A DNA stretch of 64,000 nucleotides from Pseudonocardia sp. MH-G8 (GCF_002262885.1 NZ_NKYF01000035.1:32103-96102); one strand, 5' to 3'. Positions 16,401 through 24,396 are shown, counted from the stretch's first letter. The notes: generated by a model from the sequence alone, not told the origin. Program-made: numbers and translations.

Positions 16401-17054
16401 GTCGAGCTTCTTCTTGAGATCGAACAGGTCCTTCTGGACCCGCTTCTCGATCTCGATGCCGTGGTCCATCAGCTCGCAGAAGAAGTTGTCCTTGCCGAAG
16501 ATGTCGCGGTAGTCGCTCGCGGCCTGGCAGGCGTCGTCGAAGCGGTCCTGCTGCAGCAGCCGCTGCACCTCGCCGGACGGGCAGCCGGTGGTGGCGATGA
16601 TGCCCTTGCCGTAGGTCTCCAGCAGCTCGCGGTCCATGCGGGGCTTGTAGTAGTAGCCCTCCAGCGACGCCAGCGACGAGAGCCGGAACAGGTTGTGCAG
16701 CCCCTCCTGGTTCTCGGCCAGCAGCGTCATGTGGGTGTACATCAGGTCGGGGTTGTCGCCACCGACCTCTTTCCCGTTGCCCAGCGTGGCGCGCTTGCGC
16801 TCGTGCCGGCTGCCGGGCGCGAGGTAGCCCTCCATCCCGATGATCGGCTTGACCCCGTGGGCCTTCGCCTTGCGCCAGAACTCGTAGGCGCCGAAGAGGT
16901 TGCCGTGGTCGGTCATCGCCAACGCCGGCATGCCCATCTTCGCCGACTCGGTGAACAGGTCGTCCAGCCGCGCCGCCCCGTCGAGCATGGAGAACTCGGT
17001 GTGGGTGTGCAGGTGCACGAAACCGTCGGTGCTGCCCGATCCGCTGGCCGCCAT
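13500..17054 (-). CDS. dnaE1: DNA polymerase III alpha subunit DnaE1
   Basis: The replicative C-family polymerase, 1184 aa, a length typical of actinobacterial DnaE1. The N-terminal PHP domain (HLHTHTEFSMLDG, then AMTDHGNLFGAYEF) keeps its metal-binding His residues. In mycobacteria this domain provides proofreading, so it may be active here. The polymerase core has RCGPGRGSAAGSLVAYVLG and the catalytic acidic motif MPDIDMDFDERRR. Helix-hairpin-helix and OB-fold domains follow. The ATG at 17054 has AGGAGG 14 bp upstream; a longer frame to 17105 is unlikely. It is monocistronic as far as visible. Confidence 0.97.
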   Translation of the reverse strand: MAASGSGSTDGFVHLHTHTEFSMLDGAARLDDLFTESAKMGMPALAMTDHGNLFGAYEFWRKAKAHGVKPIIGMEGYLAPGSRHERKRATLGNGKEVGGDNPDLMYTHMTLLAENQEGLHNLFRLSSLASLEGYYYKPRMDRELLETYGKGIIATTGCPSGEVQRLLQQDRFDDACQAASDYRDIFGKDNFFCELMDHGIEIEKRVQKDLFDLKKKLDLPGLATNDLHYTYAEDAKPHEVLLCVQTGKTLADPNRFKFDAQDFYLKSAAEMRAQWDPQFPEACDNTLLVAERVDVGFVEGQDLMPRAPVPEGETEESWLVKEVERGLHMRFPQGITDRYRKQAEYEVGVIIQMGFPGYFLVTADLIQHAKSVGIRCGPGRGSAAGSLVAYVLGITDLDPIEHKLIFERFLNPERISMPDIDMDFDERRRGEMIRYTTEKYGEDRIAQIITYSTIKAKAAIKDSARVLYGQPGYAVADRISKAMPAAVMGKDIPLSGVFDPSHKRYSEATEVRALYEADPQVKEIIDTARGLEGLKRQWGVHAAGVIMSSKPLIDVIPIQRREADGAIITQFDMGACETLGLLKMDFLGLRNLTIIDDALDNIELNGKPKLEIESVALDDPKTYELLGRGDTLGVFQLDGGPMRDLLRRMAPTEFDDISAVGALYRPGPMGANAHNDYADRKNGRQEVTPIHPELEEPLKEVLGETYGLIVYQEQVMAIAQVLAGYSLGKADLLRRAMGKKKKEILDKEYEGFAQGMKDHGYSAAAVKTLWDILLPFSDYAFNRAHSAAYGVVSYWTAYLKSNYPAEYMAAVLTSVRDDKDKAAVYLAECRRMGITVLPPDVNDSVRNFAPVGDDIRFGLGGIRNVGVNVVDAIVAARREKGAFTDFSDFLRKVDAVVCNKKVIESLIKAGAFDSLGHPRKGLLLVHADAIDAVMSTKKAASMGQFDLFGSMDGSAPSELDSVFDTEVPPDEWDKKHELAVEREMLGLYVSGHPLHGVEQALLSKSDMSISTILEGNVSDGHQVTIGGILTGVNRRVNKNGEPWASAQLEDLAGGIEVLFFPRCYQVVGVDVAEDAIVLVKARVNKRDDRLSLIVNDLAVPDLSQAAGGAGAPVKVSMRTELVTPQRVSKLKEVLTNHPGTSEVHLSLVNGSRTTMLRLDDALKVTQSSALMGDLKTLLGPGCLG

Positions 17055-17316
17055 GGGGTGGGGAGCTCCCTCCTGGCACCGCCCGGTGAGGCGGCGCGCG
17101 AACACGCAGGACCTGACCCTCCCACCCGGACGGACGGACCGGCCGGGCGCGGAGGGGTGGCTGAGGACGTCCCAGATTAGCTCCGGTCCCCGACAGTTCC
17201 GCGAACGCGGTCCTCGCCCCGCCGAACCCCCTGCTCACCCCGTGGACCGGCGTGTCGGGTGCTCGCGGACCGAGCCGCGGGCCGGGGTCCGGCGACGATC
17301 CCTAGACTCGCCGACG
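17055..17316. other. Divergent intergenic region dnaE1 / hydrolase
   Basis: This 262-bp gap separates two divergent genes. On the plus strand TAGACT (17,303-17,308) lies 8 bp before the hydrolase ATG at 17,317 and no ribosome site is present, so that transcript may be leaderless. The dnaE1 promoter could not be placed with confidence. No coding potential is seen. Confidence 0.45.
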
Positions 17317-18228
17317 ATGGCCGCCGAATCCCCCTACGCCGACCGGATCGCGCGCGTGCCCGTCCGGGAGGACGAGGTGGCGCTGCGCGGCGGGCGCACC
17401 CGACTGTGGGTGTACGGGCCCGACGACGCGACGCACCGGGTGGTCTTCCTGCACGGGCTGCGCGGCGACCACCACGGCCTCGAACCGATCATCGCCCACC
17501 TCGACGGGGTGCGGGTCCTGGTGCCGGACCTGCCCGGCTTCGGTGCGTCCCCGCCACTGCCGTCCGCCACTCACGACGTCGCGGGTTACGCCGCCTGGAC
17601 GCGCGAGCTGCTCGGCGCGCTCGCCCCGCACGGCGATGCCGTACTGGCCGGGCACTCGTTCGGCTCGATCGTCGCCACCGCGGCGCTGGCCGGCGAGCGG
17701 GCGCCCGCGGTGCGCGGCCTGGTGCTGGTCAACCCGATCGCGGCGTCGGCCCTCGCCGGGCCCCGCAAGGTCATGACCGGGATGACCGTGCTCTTCCACC
17801 GCGCCGCCGCCGCCCTCCCCGAGCGGGCCGGCACCGCGCTGCTGCGCCACCCGGTGATGACCCGGATCGCGAGCGTCGCGATGGCCACCACCCGCGACGC
17901 CGGCCTGCGCCGCTGGATCCACGCCGAGCACGACCGGTACTTCTCCACCTTCGCCGACCGCGCCACCCTGCTCCAGGCCTTCCACGCCTCGGTGCGCCAC
18001 GACGTCGCGGAGTTCGCGGGCGACGTCACGGCACCGACGCTGCTGGTCGCCTCCGACCGCGACGACATCGCGCCGCTGGCGGCCCAGCGCGCGCTCGTCG
18101 GGCGCTTCACCGACGCCCGTCTCGCCGTCGTGCCCGGCACCGGGCACCTCGCCCACTACGAGAAGCCCGCACCCGTCGCCCGCGAGATCGGGGCGTTCCT
18201 CGCGGCGCTGCCGCAGCCGGCACCGTGA
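17317..18228 (+). CDS. Alpha/beta hydrolase
   Basis: A 303-aa alpha/beta-hydrolase. The oxyanion region is VVFLHGLRGDHHGLEP and the nucleophile elbow is VLAGHSFGSIVA (Ser in GHSFG). An Asp follows in VASDRDDIAPLAA, and the catalytic His is in PGTGHLAHYEKP. A helical cap lies between the elbow and the Asp (VMTGMTVLFHRAAAALPERA). The substrate cannot be predicted. The downstream glycosyltransferase gene begins 10 bp after its stop, so the two are probably co-transcribed. A leaderless promoter is likely. Confidence 0.88.
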   Translation: MAAESPYADRIARVPVREDEVALRGGRTRLWVYGPDDATHRVVFLHGLRGDHHGLEPIIAHLDGVRVLVPDLPGFGASPPLPSATHDVAGYAAWTRELLGALAPHGDAVLAGHSFGSIVATAALAGERAPAVRGLVLVNPIAASALAGPRKVMTGMTVLFHRAAAALPERAGTALLRHPVMTRIASVAMATTRDAGLRRWIHAEHDRYFSTFADRATLLQAFHASVRHDVAEFAGDVTAPTLLVASDRDDIAPLAAQRALVGRFTDARLAVVPGTGHLAHYEKPAPVAREIGAFLAALPQPAP

Positions 18229-18238
18229 CGGCGGCCGC

Positions 18239-19324
18239 GTGAAGGTCCTGCTCGACTGCCGCTACGTGCGGATCGGCCACCACGACGGGATCAGCCGCTA
18301 CACCGTCGGGCTGGCGGCCGAGCTCGCCGCGCCGGCCGCAGCGGCCGGGCACGCGCTGGAACTGCTGGTGAGCGACGAGCGCCAGCTCGCCGCGCTGCCC
18401 GACCTGCCGTGGCACCGGATCAGCGCCCCCACGAGCATCCGCGAGCCGCTGGTGGCACGCCAGGTGCGCAGGCTCGGCGCCGACGTGGTGTTCTCCCCGA
18501 TGCAGACGATGGGCAGCTGGGGCCGCGACTACGCGCTGGCCCTCACGCTGCACGACCTCATCTACTACCGCAACCGCACCCCACCCCGGGAGTTCGCGCT
18601 GCCGATCCGGGTGCTCTGGCGGCTCTACCACCTGGCCTGGTGGCCCCAGCGGGTGCTGCTGAACCGCGCCGACGCGGTCGTCACCGTCTCCGAGACCACC
18701 GCGGCGCTGATCGCGCAGCACCGCCTCACGCGCCACCCGGTGACCGTCGTGCCGAACGCACCCGACCCGGTGCCGGACCTGCCGCGCCTGCCCCGTAGCG
18801 GCGCCCTGGTCTACATGGGCTCGTTCATGCCCTACAAGAACGTGGCGACGCTGGCGAGCGCGATGCCGTCGCTCCCGCACCACGAGCTGCACCTGATGAG
18901 CCGGGTTCCCCCGGAGGAACAGGCCCGGCTCACCGCCCTCGCGCCGGGCGGGCGGCTGGTGTTCCACGACGGCGCCAGCGACGAGACCTACCGCGACGTG
19001 CTGCGCGGCGCCACCGCACTCGTCTCCGCCTCCCGCGACGAGGGCTTCGGCATCCCCCTGGTGGAGGCGATGGCGCTCGGCACACCGCTCGTGGTCAGCG
19101 ACATCCCGGTGTTCCGCGAGGTCGGCGGCGACGCCGCCACCTACGTCGAGCCGGAGGACGTGAGCGGCTTCGTGCGCGCCGTCCGGGACCTGGACGACCC
19201 GGAGGTCTGGGACCGCCGTTCGGCGGCCGCGAGGACCCGCGCGCCCCACTACAGCTGGGAGGCCTCGGCCCGCACCCTCCTGGCCCTACTGGAACGCCTG
19301 GCGACGACGGCGACCCGCCGCTGA
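18239..19324 (+). CDS. GT-B glycosyltransferase, GT4-like (a)
   Basis: A 361-aa cytosolic glycosyltransferase of GT-B fold. The N-terminal domain starts at VKVLLDCRYVRIGHHDGISRY and contains LTLHDLIYYRN. The C-terminal nucleotide-sugar domain starts near GALVYMGSFMPYKNVATLA and carries the retaining-GT signature EGFGIPLVEAMALGTPLVVS (Glu pair spaced seven residues apart). The family uses nucleotide sugars such as GDP-mannose, but donor and acceptor cannot be read here. The GTG start lies 10 bp after the hydrolase stop. A second glycosyltransferase converges from the other side, 28 bp away. Confidence 0.87.
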   Translation: MKVLLDCRYVRIGHHDGISRYTVGLAAELAAPAAAAGHALELLVSDERQLAALPDLPWHRISAPTSIREPLVARQVRRLGADVVFSPMQTMGSWGRDYALALTLHDLIYYRNRTPPREFALPIRVLWRLYHLAWWPQRVLLNRADAVVTVSETTAALIAQHRLTRHPVTVVPNAPDPVPDLPRLPRSGALVYMGSFMPYKNVATLASAMPSLPHHELHLMSRVPPEEQARLTALAPGGRLVFHDGASDETYRDVLRGATALVSASRDEGFGIPLVEAMALGTPLVVSDIPVFREVGGDAATYVEPEDVSGFVRAVRDLDDPEVWDRRSAAARTRAPHYSWEASARTLLALLERLATTATRR

Positions 19325-19352
19325 ACCGGGTGGGGGTGGGGGGCGGGCGGCG

Positions 19353-20528
19353 TTAGGCCGCTCGGGCTGTCAGTTGCTCGCGGCCCAGGACCTGGTCGTA
19401 GATGCCTTCGAAGCGGTCCAGGGTGGCGCCGATGGCGTGCGCGGACACGATGTCGCGGCTGGCCGCGCCCATCCGCCGGCGGGTGGCGGCGTCGCCCAGC
19501 AGGGCCGCCAGCCGCGTGGTCAGCTCGGGCACGTCGCCCGGCGTGTAGAGCCAGCCGTTGCGGCCCGGGCGCACGAGGTGCGGCAGCGCCATCGCGTCGG
19601 CGGCCACCACCGGGAGCCCTGCGGCCATCGCCTCGAGCGTGACGAGGCTCTGCAGCTCGGCGATGCCCGGCATGCAGAACAGGTCGGCGCCCGCGTACGC
19701 CTCGAGCAGCTCCTGCTCCGAGACGAACCCGCGCAGGCGCACCCGGTGGGCGACCCCGAGGGTGTCCGCGAGCGCGGTCCACTCCTCGCGCCGGGCGCCG
19801 TCCCCGACGATCTCCAGCCGGCCGGGCATCCCGTCCGGCAGGGCGGCGAACGCCCTGATCAGCTCGTCGACCCGCTTCTCCTGGTCGAGGCGGCCGACGA
19901 ACAGCACGGTGGGCTCGGGGCCCGGCCTGTGCGGCACGCTGCGGTAGCGGTCGGCGTCGATGCCGCACGACACCGGGAACGCGTCGACCAGGCCCGCGCG
20001 CCGGACGAGCAGTTCGACCGCCCGCGGCGTGGGCGCGGTGACCACGGCCGCCTTCCCGAAGACGCGGCCGAGGTCGCGCCACGCCCACGTGTTGAACACG
20101 CGCTGGAGCGGCTTCGGGATCGGGCTGTAGCCGATGAGGTTCTCCGGCATCAGGTGGTTGGTCGCGACGAGCGGGCGCCCGGACCGGTGGGCCGCCCGGA
20201 CGACGCCGCGCCCGACGACCATGTGCGCGTTGGTGTGCACGACGTCGGGGTCGATGTCGTTCATCAGCGCGGTGACGGCCGGGAACGTCTCCCAGGGCAT
20301 GCAGACCTGGAAGCCCTCGTGCTGGTAGTAGCGGTGCGAGCGCACGCCGTGCACGACGACGCCGTCGTGCACCTCGCGCACCGCGGGCCCGGTCGGCGAC
20401 GGGGCGACGACGTGGATCTCGTGACCCCGGCCGGCGAGCCCGGTGGCGAGGCGCTCGGCGAAGCGGGCTGCGCCGTTGACGTCGGGTGGATAGGTCTCCG
20501 CGCCGATCAGGATCCGAAGCGGCTTCAC
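19353..20528 (-). CDS. GT-B glycosyltransferase, GT4-like (b)
   Basis: A 391-aa GT-B glycosyltransferase related to actinobacterial mannosyltransferases. The N-terminus has ILIGAETYPPDVNGAARFAE and VVHTNAHMVVGRGVV. The acceptor-side loop has NHLMPENLIGYSPIPKPLQR. The nucleotide-sugar domain has TVLFVGRLDQEKRVDELI and PGIAELQSLVTLEAMAAG, the last holding the paired glutamates. Possible roles include phosphatidylinositol mannoside or glycolipid synthesis; the acceptor is not proven. The GTG start sits 38 bp after the stop of an upstream transporter gene, so the three minus-strand genes from 22,299 to 19,353 may form one operon. Confidence 0.88.
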   Translation of the reverse strand: MKPLRILIGAETYPPDVNGAARFAERLATGLAGRGHEIHVVAPSPTGPAVREVHDGVVVHGVRSHRYYQHEGFQVCMPWETFPAVTALMNDIDPDVVHTNAHMVVGRGVVRAAHRSGRPLVATNHLMPENLIGYSPIPKPLQRVFNTWAWRDLGRVFGKAAVVTAPTPRAVELLVRRAGLVDAFPVSCGIDADRYRSVPHRPGPEPTVLFVGRLDQEKRVDELIRAFAALPDGMPGRLEIVGDGARREEWTALADTLGVAHRVRLRGFVSEQELLEAYAGADLFCMPGIAELQSLVTLEAMAAGLPVVAADAMALPHLVRPGRNGWLYTPGDVPELTTRLAALLGDAATRRRMGAASRDIVSAHAIGATLDRFEGIYDQVLGREQLTARAA

Positions 20529-20566
20529 GGAATGTGGTCCTCTCGAGTGGGTACCGGCGCTGGAAC

Positions 20567-21586
20567 TCACCGGCGGTGCACGGGATCGGCCGGTCGCGGC
20601 GCCGCGACCGGCGGTGGGGTCTGGGGGGCCGGCAGCGGGTGGGCTGCGGCTCCGGGACCGGTGCGGGCGGCACGGGCGGCCGCCGCATCCGGGTGGTGGC
20701 GGGCGAGCGCGATCACGCCCGCCGTCGCCGTGATCGCGGCGCCCGCGAGCAGCAGCCACGTCTCGGCGGGAGTGGCGACCCCCTCACCGAGCAGAACCGC
20801 ACCCAGCAGGACGGCCACGATCGGGTCGACGACCGTCAGGCAGGCGATGACCACCTCCGGCGGACCGGAGGCGAAGGCCTGCTGCACGAGCCAGCCGCCG
20901 ACGAGCACAGCGGTGGCGATGCCCGCCACGGCGGCGAGCACGGGCAGCTCCAGCGGGCCGACGTCACCGGCGACCACCGACTGCGACACCGCCCGGACGA
21001 GGGCGGAGACGAGCCCGAACGCCACCGCGCCCGCCATCGCGCACGCCACGCAGCGGACCCAGCCGGAGCGGGCGAAGCCCACGCCTGCGAGCACGAGCAC
21101 CACGCCCGCGACGATGAGGCTCGCGACCAGGGTGGCCTGGTCCGGCGGGGGCGAGCTCACGGCGGTGCCGACCGTGGCGCCGACGAAGACCGCGACGCCC
21201 GCCACGCTCAGCAGCACCCCGACGAGCACGCCGGGGGCCGGCTTGCGGTCGGTGCGGACGGCCGTGAGCAGGACCGCGATCGGGACCGCCAGCACGCCCA
21301 GCGGCTGCACGACCGAGAGCGGTGCCAGCACGAGCGCCGTGGCGTGCAGCATCGACCCGCCCGCGGCGAGCGCGAGGCCGGCGAGCCAGCCCGGCCTGCG
21401 GGTGATCGCCCGCAGGCCGCGCAGCGACACCGCCTTGCCCGGGGTGTCGTCGGCGGCGGGCCGCGACTCGGCGTTGACCGCACCGTGCTGCAGCACCGCA
21501 GCACCGGCGAAACAGCCGGCTCCGAGCACCGCGAGGGCGATCGCGAGGACGGTCGAGAAACCGCCGCCGGTCAGTGCGCTGATCAT
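20567..21586 (-). CDS. EamA/DMT-family membrane transporter
   Basis: A 339-aa integral membrane protein with about 9-10 hydrophobic segments in two halves, the DMT pattern. A duplicated feel is seen in ALAVLGAGCFAGAAVLQHGA and LIVAGVVLVLAGVGFARSG. The PLSVVQPLGVLAVPIAVLLT and CLTVVDPIVAVLLGAVLLGE segments are typical of EamA-like exporters. The C-terminal tail (Pro/Ala rich) is cytosolic. The substrate is unknown. The ATG overlaps the stop of the upstream DUF998-type gene by 4 bp, so the two membrane proteins are translated together. Confidence 0.8.
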   Translation of the reverse strand: MISALTGGGFSTVLAIALAVLGAGCFAGAAVLQHGAVNAESRPAADDTPGKAVSLRGLRAITRRPGWLAGLALAAGGSMLHATALVLAPLSVVQPLGVLAVPIAVLLTAVRTDRKPAPGVLVGVLLSVAGVAVFVGATVGTAVSSPPPDQATLVASLIVAGVVLVLAGVGFARSGWVRCVACAMAGAVAFGLVSALVRAVSQSVVAGDVGPLELPVLAAVAGIATAVLVGGWLVQQAFASGPPEVVIACLTVVDPIVAVLLGAVLLGEGVATPAETWLLLAGAAITATAGVIALARHHPDAAAARAARTGPGAAAHPLPAPQTPPPVAAPRPADPVHRR

Positions 21587-22299
21587 GCCGCGCCTCGCAG
21601 CTGCCTGGGCACCGGGACGGGCCCGGCGCAGTCGACACGGTCGACCGCGAGCCGGGTCGCCCGGGCCGTCATCACGAGTACCACCATCACCGCCGCACAG
21701 AGAACACGCTGCACCCCGCCGATGAGTGGAAATACCGGTGAACCGGCGATAACGATCGGGACATGGTTCAGCAAGAAGAACGCGCTGATCACGCCCGCGA
21801 CCGCGGCTCCCCAGGACAGGGCGGGTGCGGCCGGGGCCCACGCCTCGGCGGACCAGGCCCGGCGCGCCACCAGCCACGCGGCCAGCGGCATGACCGCGAA
21901 CGCCCAGGCGCCCGCGGCCCGGTGAACGGTCGAGATCACGCCGGGCGTCGCACCCACCGGGTGCGTCGGGAACACGGCCACGAGGACGAACGCCACGGCC
22001 GCCGAGACGAACAACGCGGCGGGCACCCGCGGGTGGGGCAGCCCGGCGCGGCGCAGGCCGGTGGCGAGCGCGACGCAGCCCACCGCCAGGCTGATCGCGG
22101 CCGTCCCGAGCAGGGCGTACCCGCCGGGCAGGAAGACGTAGTCACTGATCACGTCGGTCATCGGGTCGATCGACCCGATGCTGCTCAGGTGCAGGAAACC
22201 CAACGGCAGGAGCGCGACGATCGCGCAGGCGATGACGATCGCCTCACCCGCCCACGGGCCCTCCGCGGGCTCTCCTGCGGACCCCCCGGTCGACGTCAT
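21583..22299 (-). CDS. DUF998-type integral membrane protein
   Basis: A 238-aa protein with about six membrane segments. Between the first and second lies the family-like stretch MTDVISDYVFLPGGYALLG, and a conserved His/Pro loop is AVFPTHPVGATPG. These features match the DUF998 family, whose function is unknown. It overlaps the downstream transporter gene by 4 bp. The ATG at 22299 was chosen because it begins just before a hydrophilic tail and the first membrane segment; an upstream in-frame extension through SLSVPCWHGDP has no better signal. Confidence 0.75.
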   Translation of the reverse strand: MTSTGGSAGEPAEGPWAGEAIVIACAIVALLPLGFLHLSSIGSIDPMTDVISDYVFLPGGYALLGTAAISLAVGCVALATGLRRAGLPHPRVPAALFVSAAVAFVLVAVFPTHPVGATPGVISTVHRAAGAWAFAVMPLAAWLVARRAWSAEAWAPAAPALSWGAAVAGVISAFFLLNHVPIVIAGSPVFPLIGGVQRVLCAAVMVVLVMTARATRLAVDRVDCAGPVPVPRQLRGAA

Positions 22300-22418
22300 G
22301 GGGTCACCGTGCCAGCACGGCACTGAGAGGGACATCAGGATCTCCACCGAGTCCGACCGGGGGTATTCCCCCAGTCCCCCGATCGGGACGACCACGGCGG
22401 CGAGGGTCGCAGCGGCGG

Positions 22419-23096
22419 TCACGAGGGCGCCACCACCCCGTCGTCGGGCGGCGGGTCGGCACGCTCCACCTGCTCGTGGAGCAGCGGGGACAACGCCAGC
22501 TCCCGCGCGGTGACCCCCGGCGGGGCGGCGTGCACCGCCCGCACCCCCACAACTCCGGTCAGCACGTCGAGGCCGGCGCGGTCGGCCCGGACGACGAGGG
22601 CGAGCACGCACGGCGCGGCCGCGTCGGCGAGCGTCTGCGCCTCCACGGCAGCCACCGCCCCCGCCCGGCCCGACAGCTGCTGGGCGTCGACCTCGGCCTG
22701 CCTGCGGGCGTGCTCGCGCGCGGTGGCAAGCGCGGCCGGGGCCGGCGCCCCGGTCTCGAGAGGTTCGAACCGCAGCGCCGTCTGGACGCGCGGCAGCGGC
22801 ACCCGCAGGACCGCGGTGACCGGCGTGGCCCCGCCGACGGCCGCCAGGGCGTCCGGAACGGGCTGCGCGGCCTCGAACTGCACCAGGGCGAGCACCGCCA
22901 CGCCCGGCGCGGGCAGCTCCGCGGGCAGCCGGGCGAGGTAGGCACTCACCTCCTCCCCCGGCTCGGGGCCCAGGCGCACGGAGCCCGGCGACGGCGGCGG
23001 CGCGCTCTGCGGGAAGCGGGAACCCGCGTACCAGGCGGTGAGCAGCACGACGACCGCGCAGGCCAGCAGCACACCCGCCCGCACTCGCCCGGTCAC
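22419..23096 (-). CDS. Hypothetical membrane-anchored protein
   Basis: I do not recognise this 225-aa protein. It has one N-terminal membrane segment (VLLACAVVVLLTAWYAG) after a short basic start, then an extracytoplasmic domain of alternating hydrophobic strands and Ala-rich helices (VAVLALVQFEAAQPVPDAL; LVVRADRAGLDVLTGVVGV). No lipobox cysteine or export cleavage site is obvious. The GTG follows an AGGGGGT site. It is 119 bp upstream of the DUF998-type gene and on the same strand, so it could head that operon. Upstream lies the long repeat-rich gap. Confidence 0.65.
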   Translation of the reverse strand: MTGRVRAGVLLACAVVVLLTAWYAGSRFPQSAPPPSPGSVRLGPEPGEEVSAYLARLPAELPAPGVAVLALVQFEAAQPVPDALAAVGGATPVTAVLRVPLPRVQTALRFEPLETGAPAPAALATAREHARRQAEVDAQQLSGRAGAVAAVEAQTLADAAAPCVLALVVRADRAGLDVLTGVVGVRAVHAAPPGVTARELALSPLLHEQVERADPPPDDGVVAPS

Positions 23097-23197
23097 GTCC
23101 ACCCCCTGCTGCCGCGGGCGGGACGTCGCAGCGACATCGCGCCCGGCCCCTAGTGTCGGCCGTCCGGCCGACGGCGATGGCAGCGGGTCCGCGCAGC

Positions 23198-23326
23198 GCG
23201 ACACCCGCACCCGCAGACCCCGACTCGCGGAGGCCGGGCGCCGCCCCCGTCCGCGAGTCGCGCGCGCAACACCCGCGAGTCGCGTGCACAGACCCGCGAG
23301 TCGCGCTCTGGATGCGGGAGTGTCGC
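23198..23326. repeat. Composite palindromic intergenic repeat, block B
   Basis: Same build as block A: GCGACACCCGCAC at the left edge (23,198) and the inverted GGAGTGTCGC ending at 23,326. CCCCGACTCGCGG (23,218-23,230) faces three inverted copies of the CGCGAGTCGCG type. In this block the right-hand copies end in GCGAGTCGCG instead of GCGAGTCGGGG, so the family has subtypes. Non-coding. Confidence 0.75.
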
Positions 23327-23451
23327 GGGCTGCGACGCCTTCGTCGCTGGTGCCCGTTCGCCCGCGTCGATCAAGGCGGTGGTGATCGGTGTGAGTCGTA
23401 CGCCAGGGCCCTCGCGACCGCACTCACGTACGCCTCGCAGGTGGGCTCGCC

Positions 23452-23521
23452 GCCATGATCGCCGGGAGTGGTGCGAGGGCGACAGATCTGTCGCCCTCAC
23501 ACCATTTCTGCTGATCATGGC
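23452..23521. repeat. 70-bp nested palindrome with perfect 24-bp core
   Basis: The core at 23,475-23,498 is a perfect palindrome: GAGGGCGACAGA followed by its inverse TCTGTCGCCCTC. It extends to 34 bp (23,470-23,503) with one mismatch. It is nested inside outer arms GCCATGATC (23,452-23,460) and GATCATGGC (23,513-23,521), which match perfectly. As RNA or cruciform it would form a long hairpin. No poly-T follows, and the nearest genes are over 350 bp away, so a simple terminator is unlikely. Confidence 0.85.
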
Positions 23522-23546
23522 CGTCGCACGGTCCGCCGAACGCCCG

Positions 23547-23618
23547 TTTCATGATCAGATAGACGTGGTGGGGCTCCAGGGAAGATCCAACCCCCATCAC
23601 GTCTATATGGTCATGAAA
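23547..23618. repeat. 72-bp hairpin with 27-bp arms
   Basis: The left arm 23,547-23,573 begins TTTCATGATCAGATAGACG. The right arm 23,592-23,618 ends CGTCTATATGGTCATGAAA. They pair at 24 of 27 positions around an 18-nt loop. The arms are clearly less GC-rich than the surrounding DNA, which suggests a different origin from the host background. The hairpin sits 25 bp right of the nested palindrome. Confidence 0.85.
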
Positions 23619-23624
23619 TCTCCT

Positions 23625-24209
23625 GTGGGCGCGCCGTTCCCGGCTCGAGACCACTGCCCCACACCCCGGCCGCGGCCTTCCGCGCAGTCGGCCGGGTACC
23701 CCGGCCCCTGCCCGTCGGCGGGGTGGCCGGGTTGGCAGAACTACCGAGTATCGGGGCTGGGTGGGCGGCCGTCCCCGGCGCGGGCCCAGGCCTGTCCTGG
23801 ACGAGCCCGCCCCTGCTGCGTGCTCGCGCACCTTGCGGTGGTCCCGATCCACCCCTCCCTGGTGATCATCGGGCGGGTCCGAGGCGTGTCCACCTCTCAT
23901 GATCGGCGGGATCGGGACACGGGCTGCAGGAGTGCAGTTCAGGTCCCTGGTTCGCTGATCAAGGCCGTTCTCGGAGGGGTTCGGGGACGGCACCACAGCC
24001 AGTTGCGCGGGCACCCGACAGGGACGTTCTCGTCGTAGACGGGCCTGGGCCAGGTCGGGAACGGCCGCCCGAACGACCACAATATTCGTGGCTTCTGCCC
24101 AACCCAGCCACCCTCGGCGCGGAGGCCGAGCCCGGCGCCGGTCCCACCGCGAGTGAGACCCCGGGTGCGGGTGGGGCAGGAGGTGTCGAGCCGGGAACGG
24201 CGCGCCCAC
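23625..24209. repeat. Large degenerate inverted repeat with 24-bp perfect ends
   Basis: The two ends, 23,625-23,648 (starting GTGGGCGCGCCGTTCCCGG) and 24,186-24,209, are perfect inverted copies over 24 bp. Further inward the two sides still align after reverse complementation. For example GTGGCCGGGTTGGCAGAA on the left corresponds to GTGGCTGGGTTGGGCAGAA on the right, and GGCCCAGGCC with flanking GGCGGCCGT occurs on both. Each half is about 250 bp with many substitutions and small indels around a centre near 23,915. Two facing open frames give similar peptides only because of this symmetry. No transposase is present. Confidence 0.75.
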
Positions 24210-24396
24210 CGCAACCCGACCTACGAGGCAGAGCCACGGGGAGCAGCGACAGCGCGGCGCCGGGTCGAGGCGTGCTCACGCACCACTTGTCCCGTCACGC
24301 CCCCGGATTCGCGCCGCGCACCCCGTCGACGGGTGGCGTCGGCGGAGAAGGAGTGCGTGGGCGCGGACCAGCCGCTGCACAACCAGGTGAACGCAC
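24210..24396. other. Non-coding gap downstream of rluD
   Basis: This completes the 1.3-kb gene-free interval 23,097-24,396. I see no gene, RNA or repeat in this last portion. A terminator for rluD would lie here, but no clean hairpin is visible. Confidence 0.5.

Noticed and set aside
13623..17180. 1185-codon open frame on the plus strand opposite dnaE1
   Set aside because: It mirrors dnaE1 codon structure, is Val/Leu/Asp/Gly biased without any domain, and is a shadow of a high-GC gene.
23379..24209. Two facing frames of 219 and 261 codons in the repeat island
   Set aside because: Their peptides resemble one another only because the DNA is an inverted repeat; codon position GC is unlike that of neighbouring genes and no domain is seen.
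23625..24209. Insertion sequence with transposase
   Set aside because: No transposase-like frame or catalytic motif is present, and no target-site duplication is evident at the ends.
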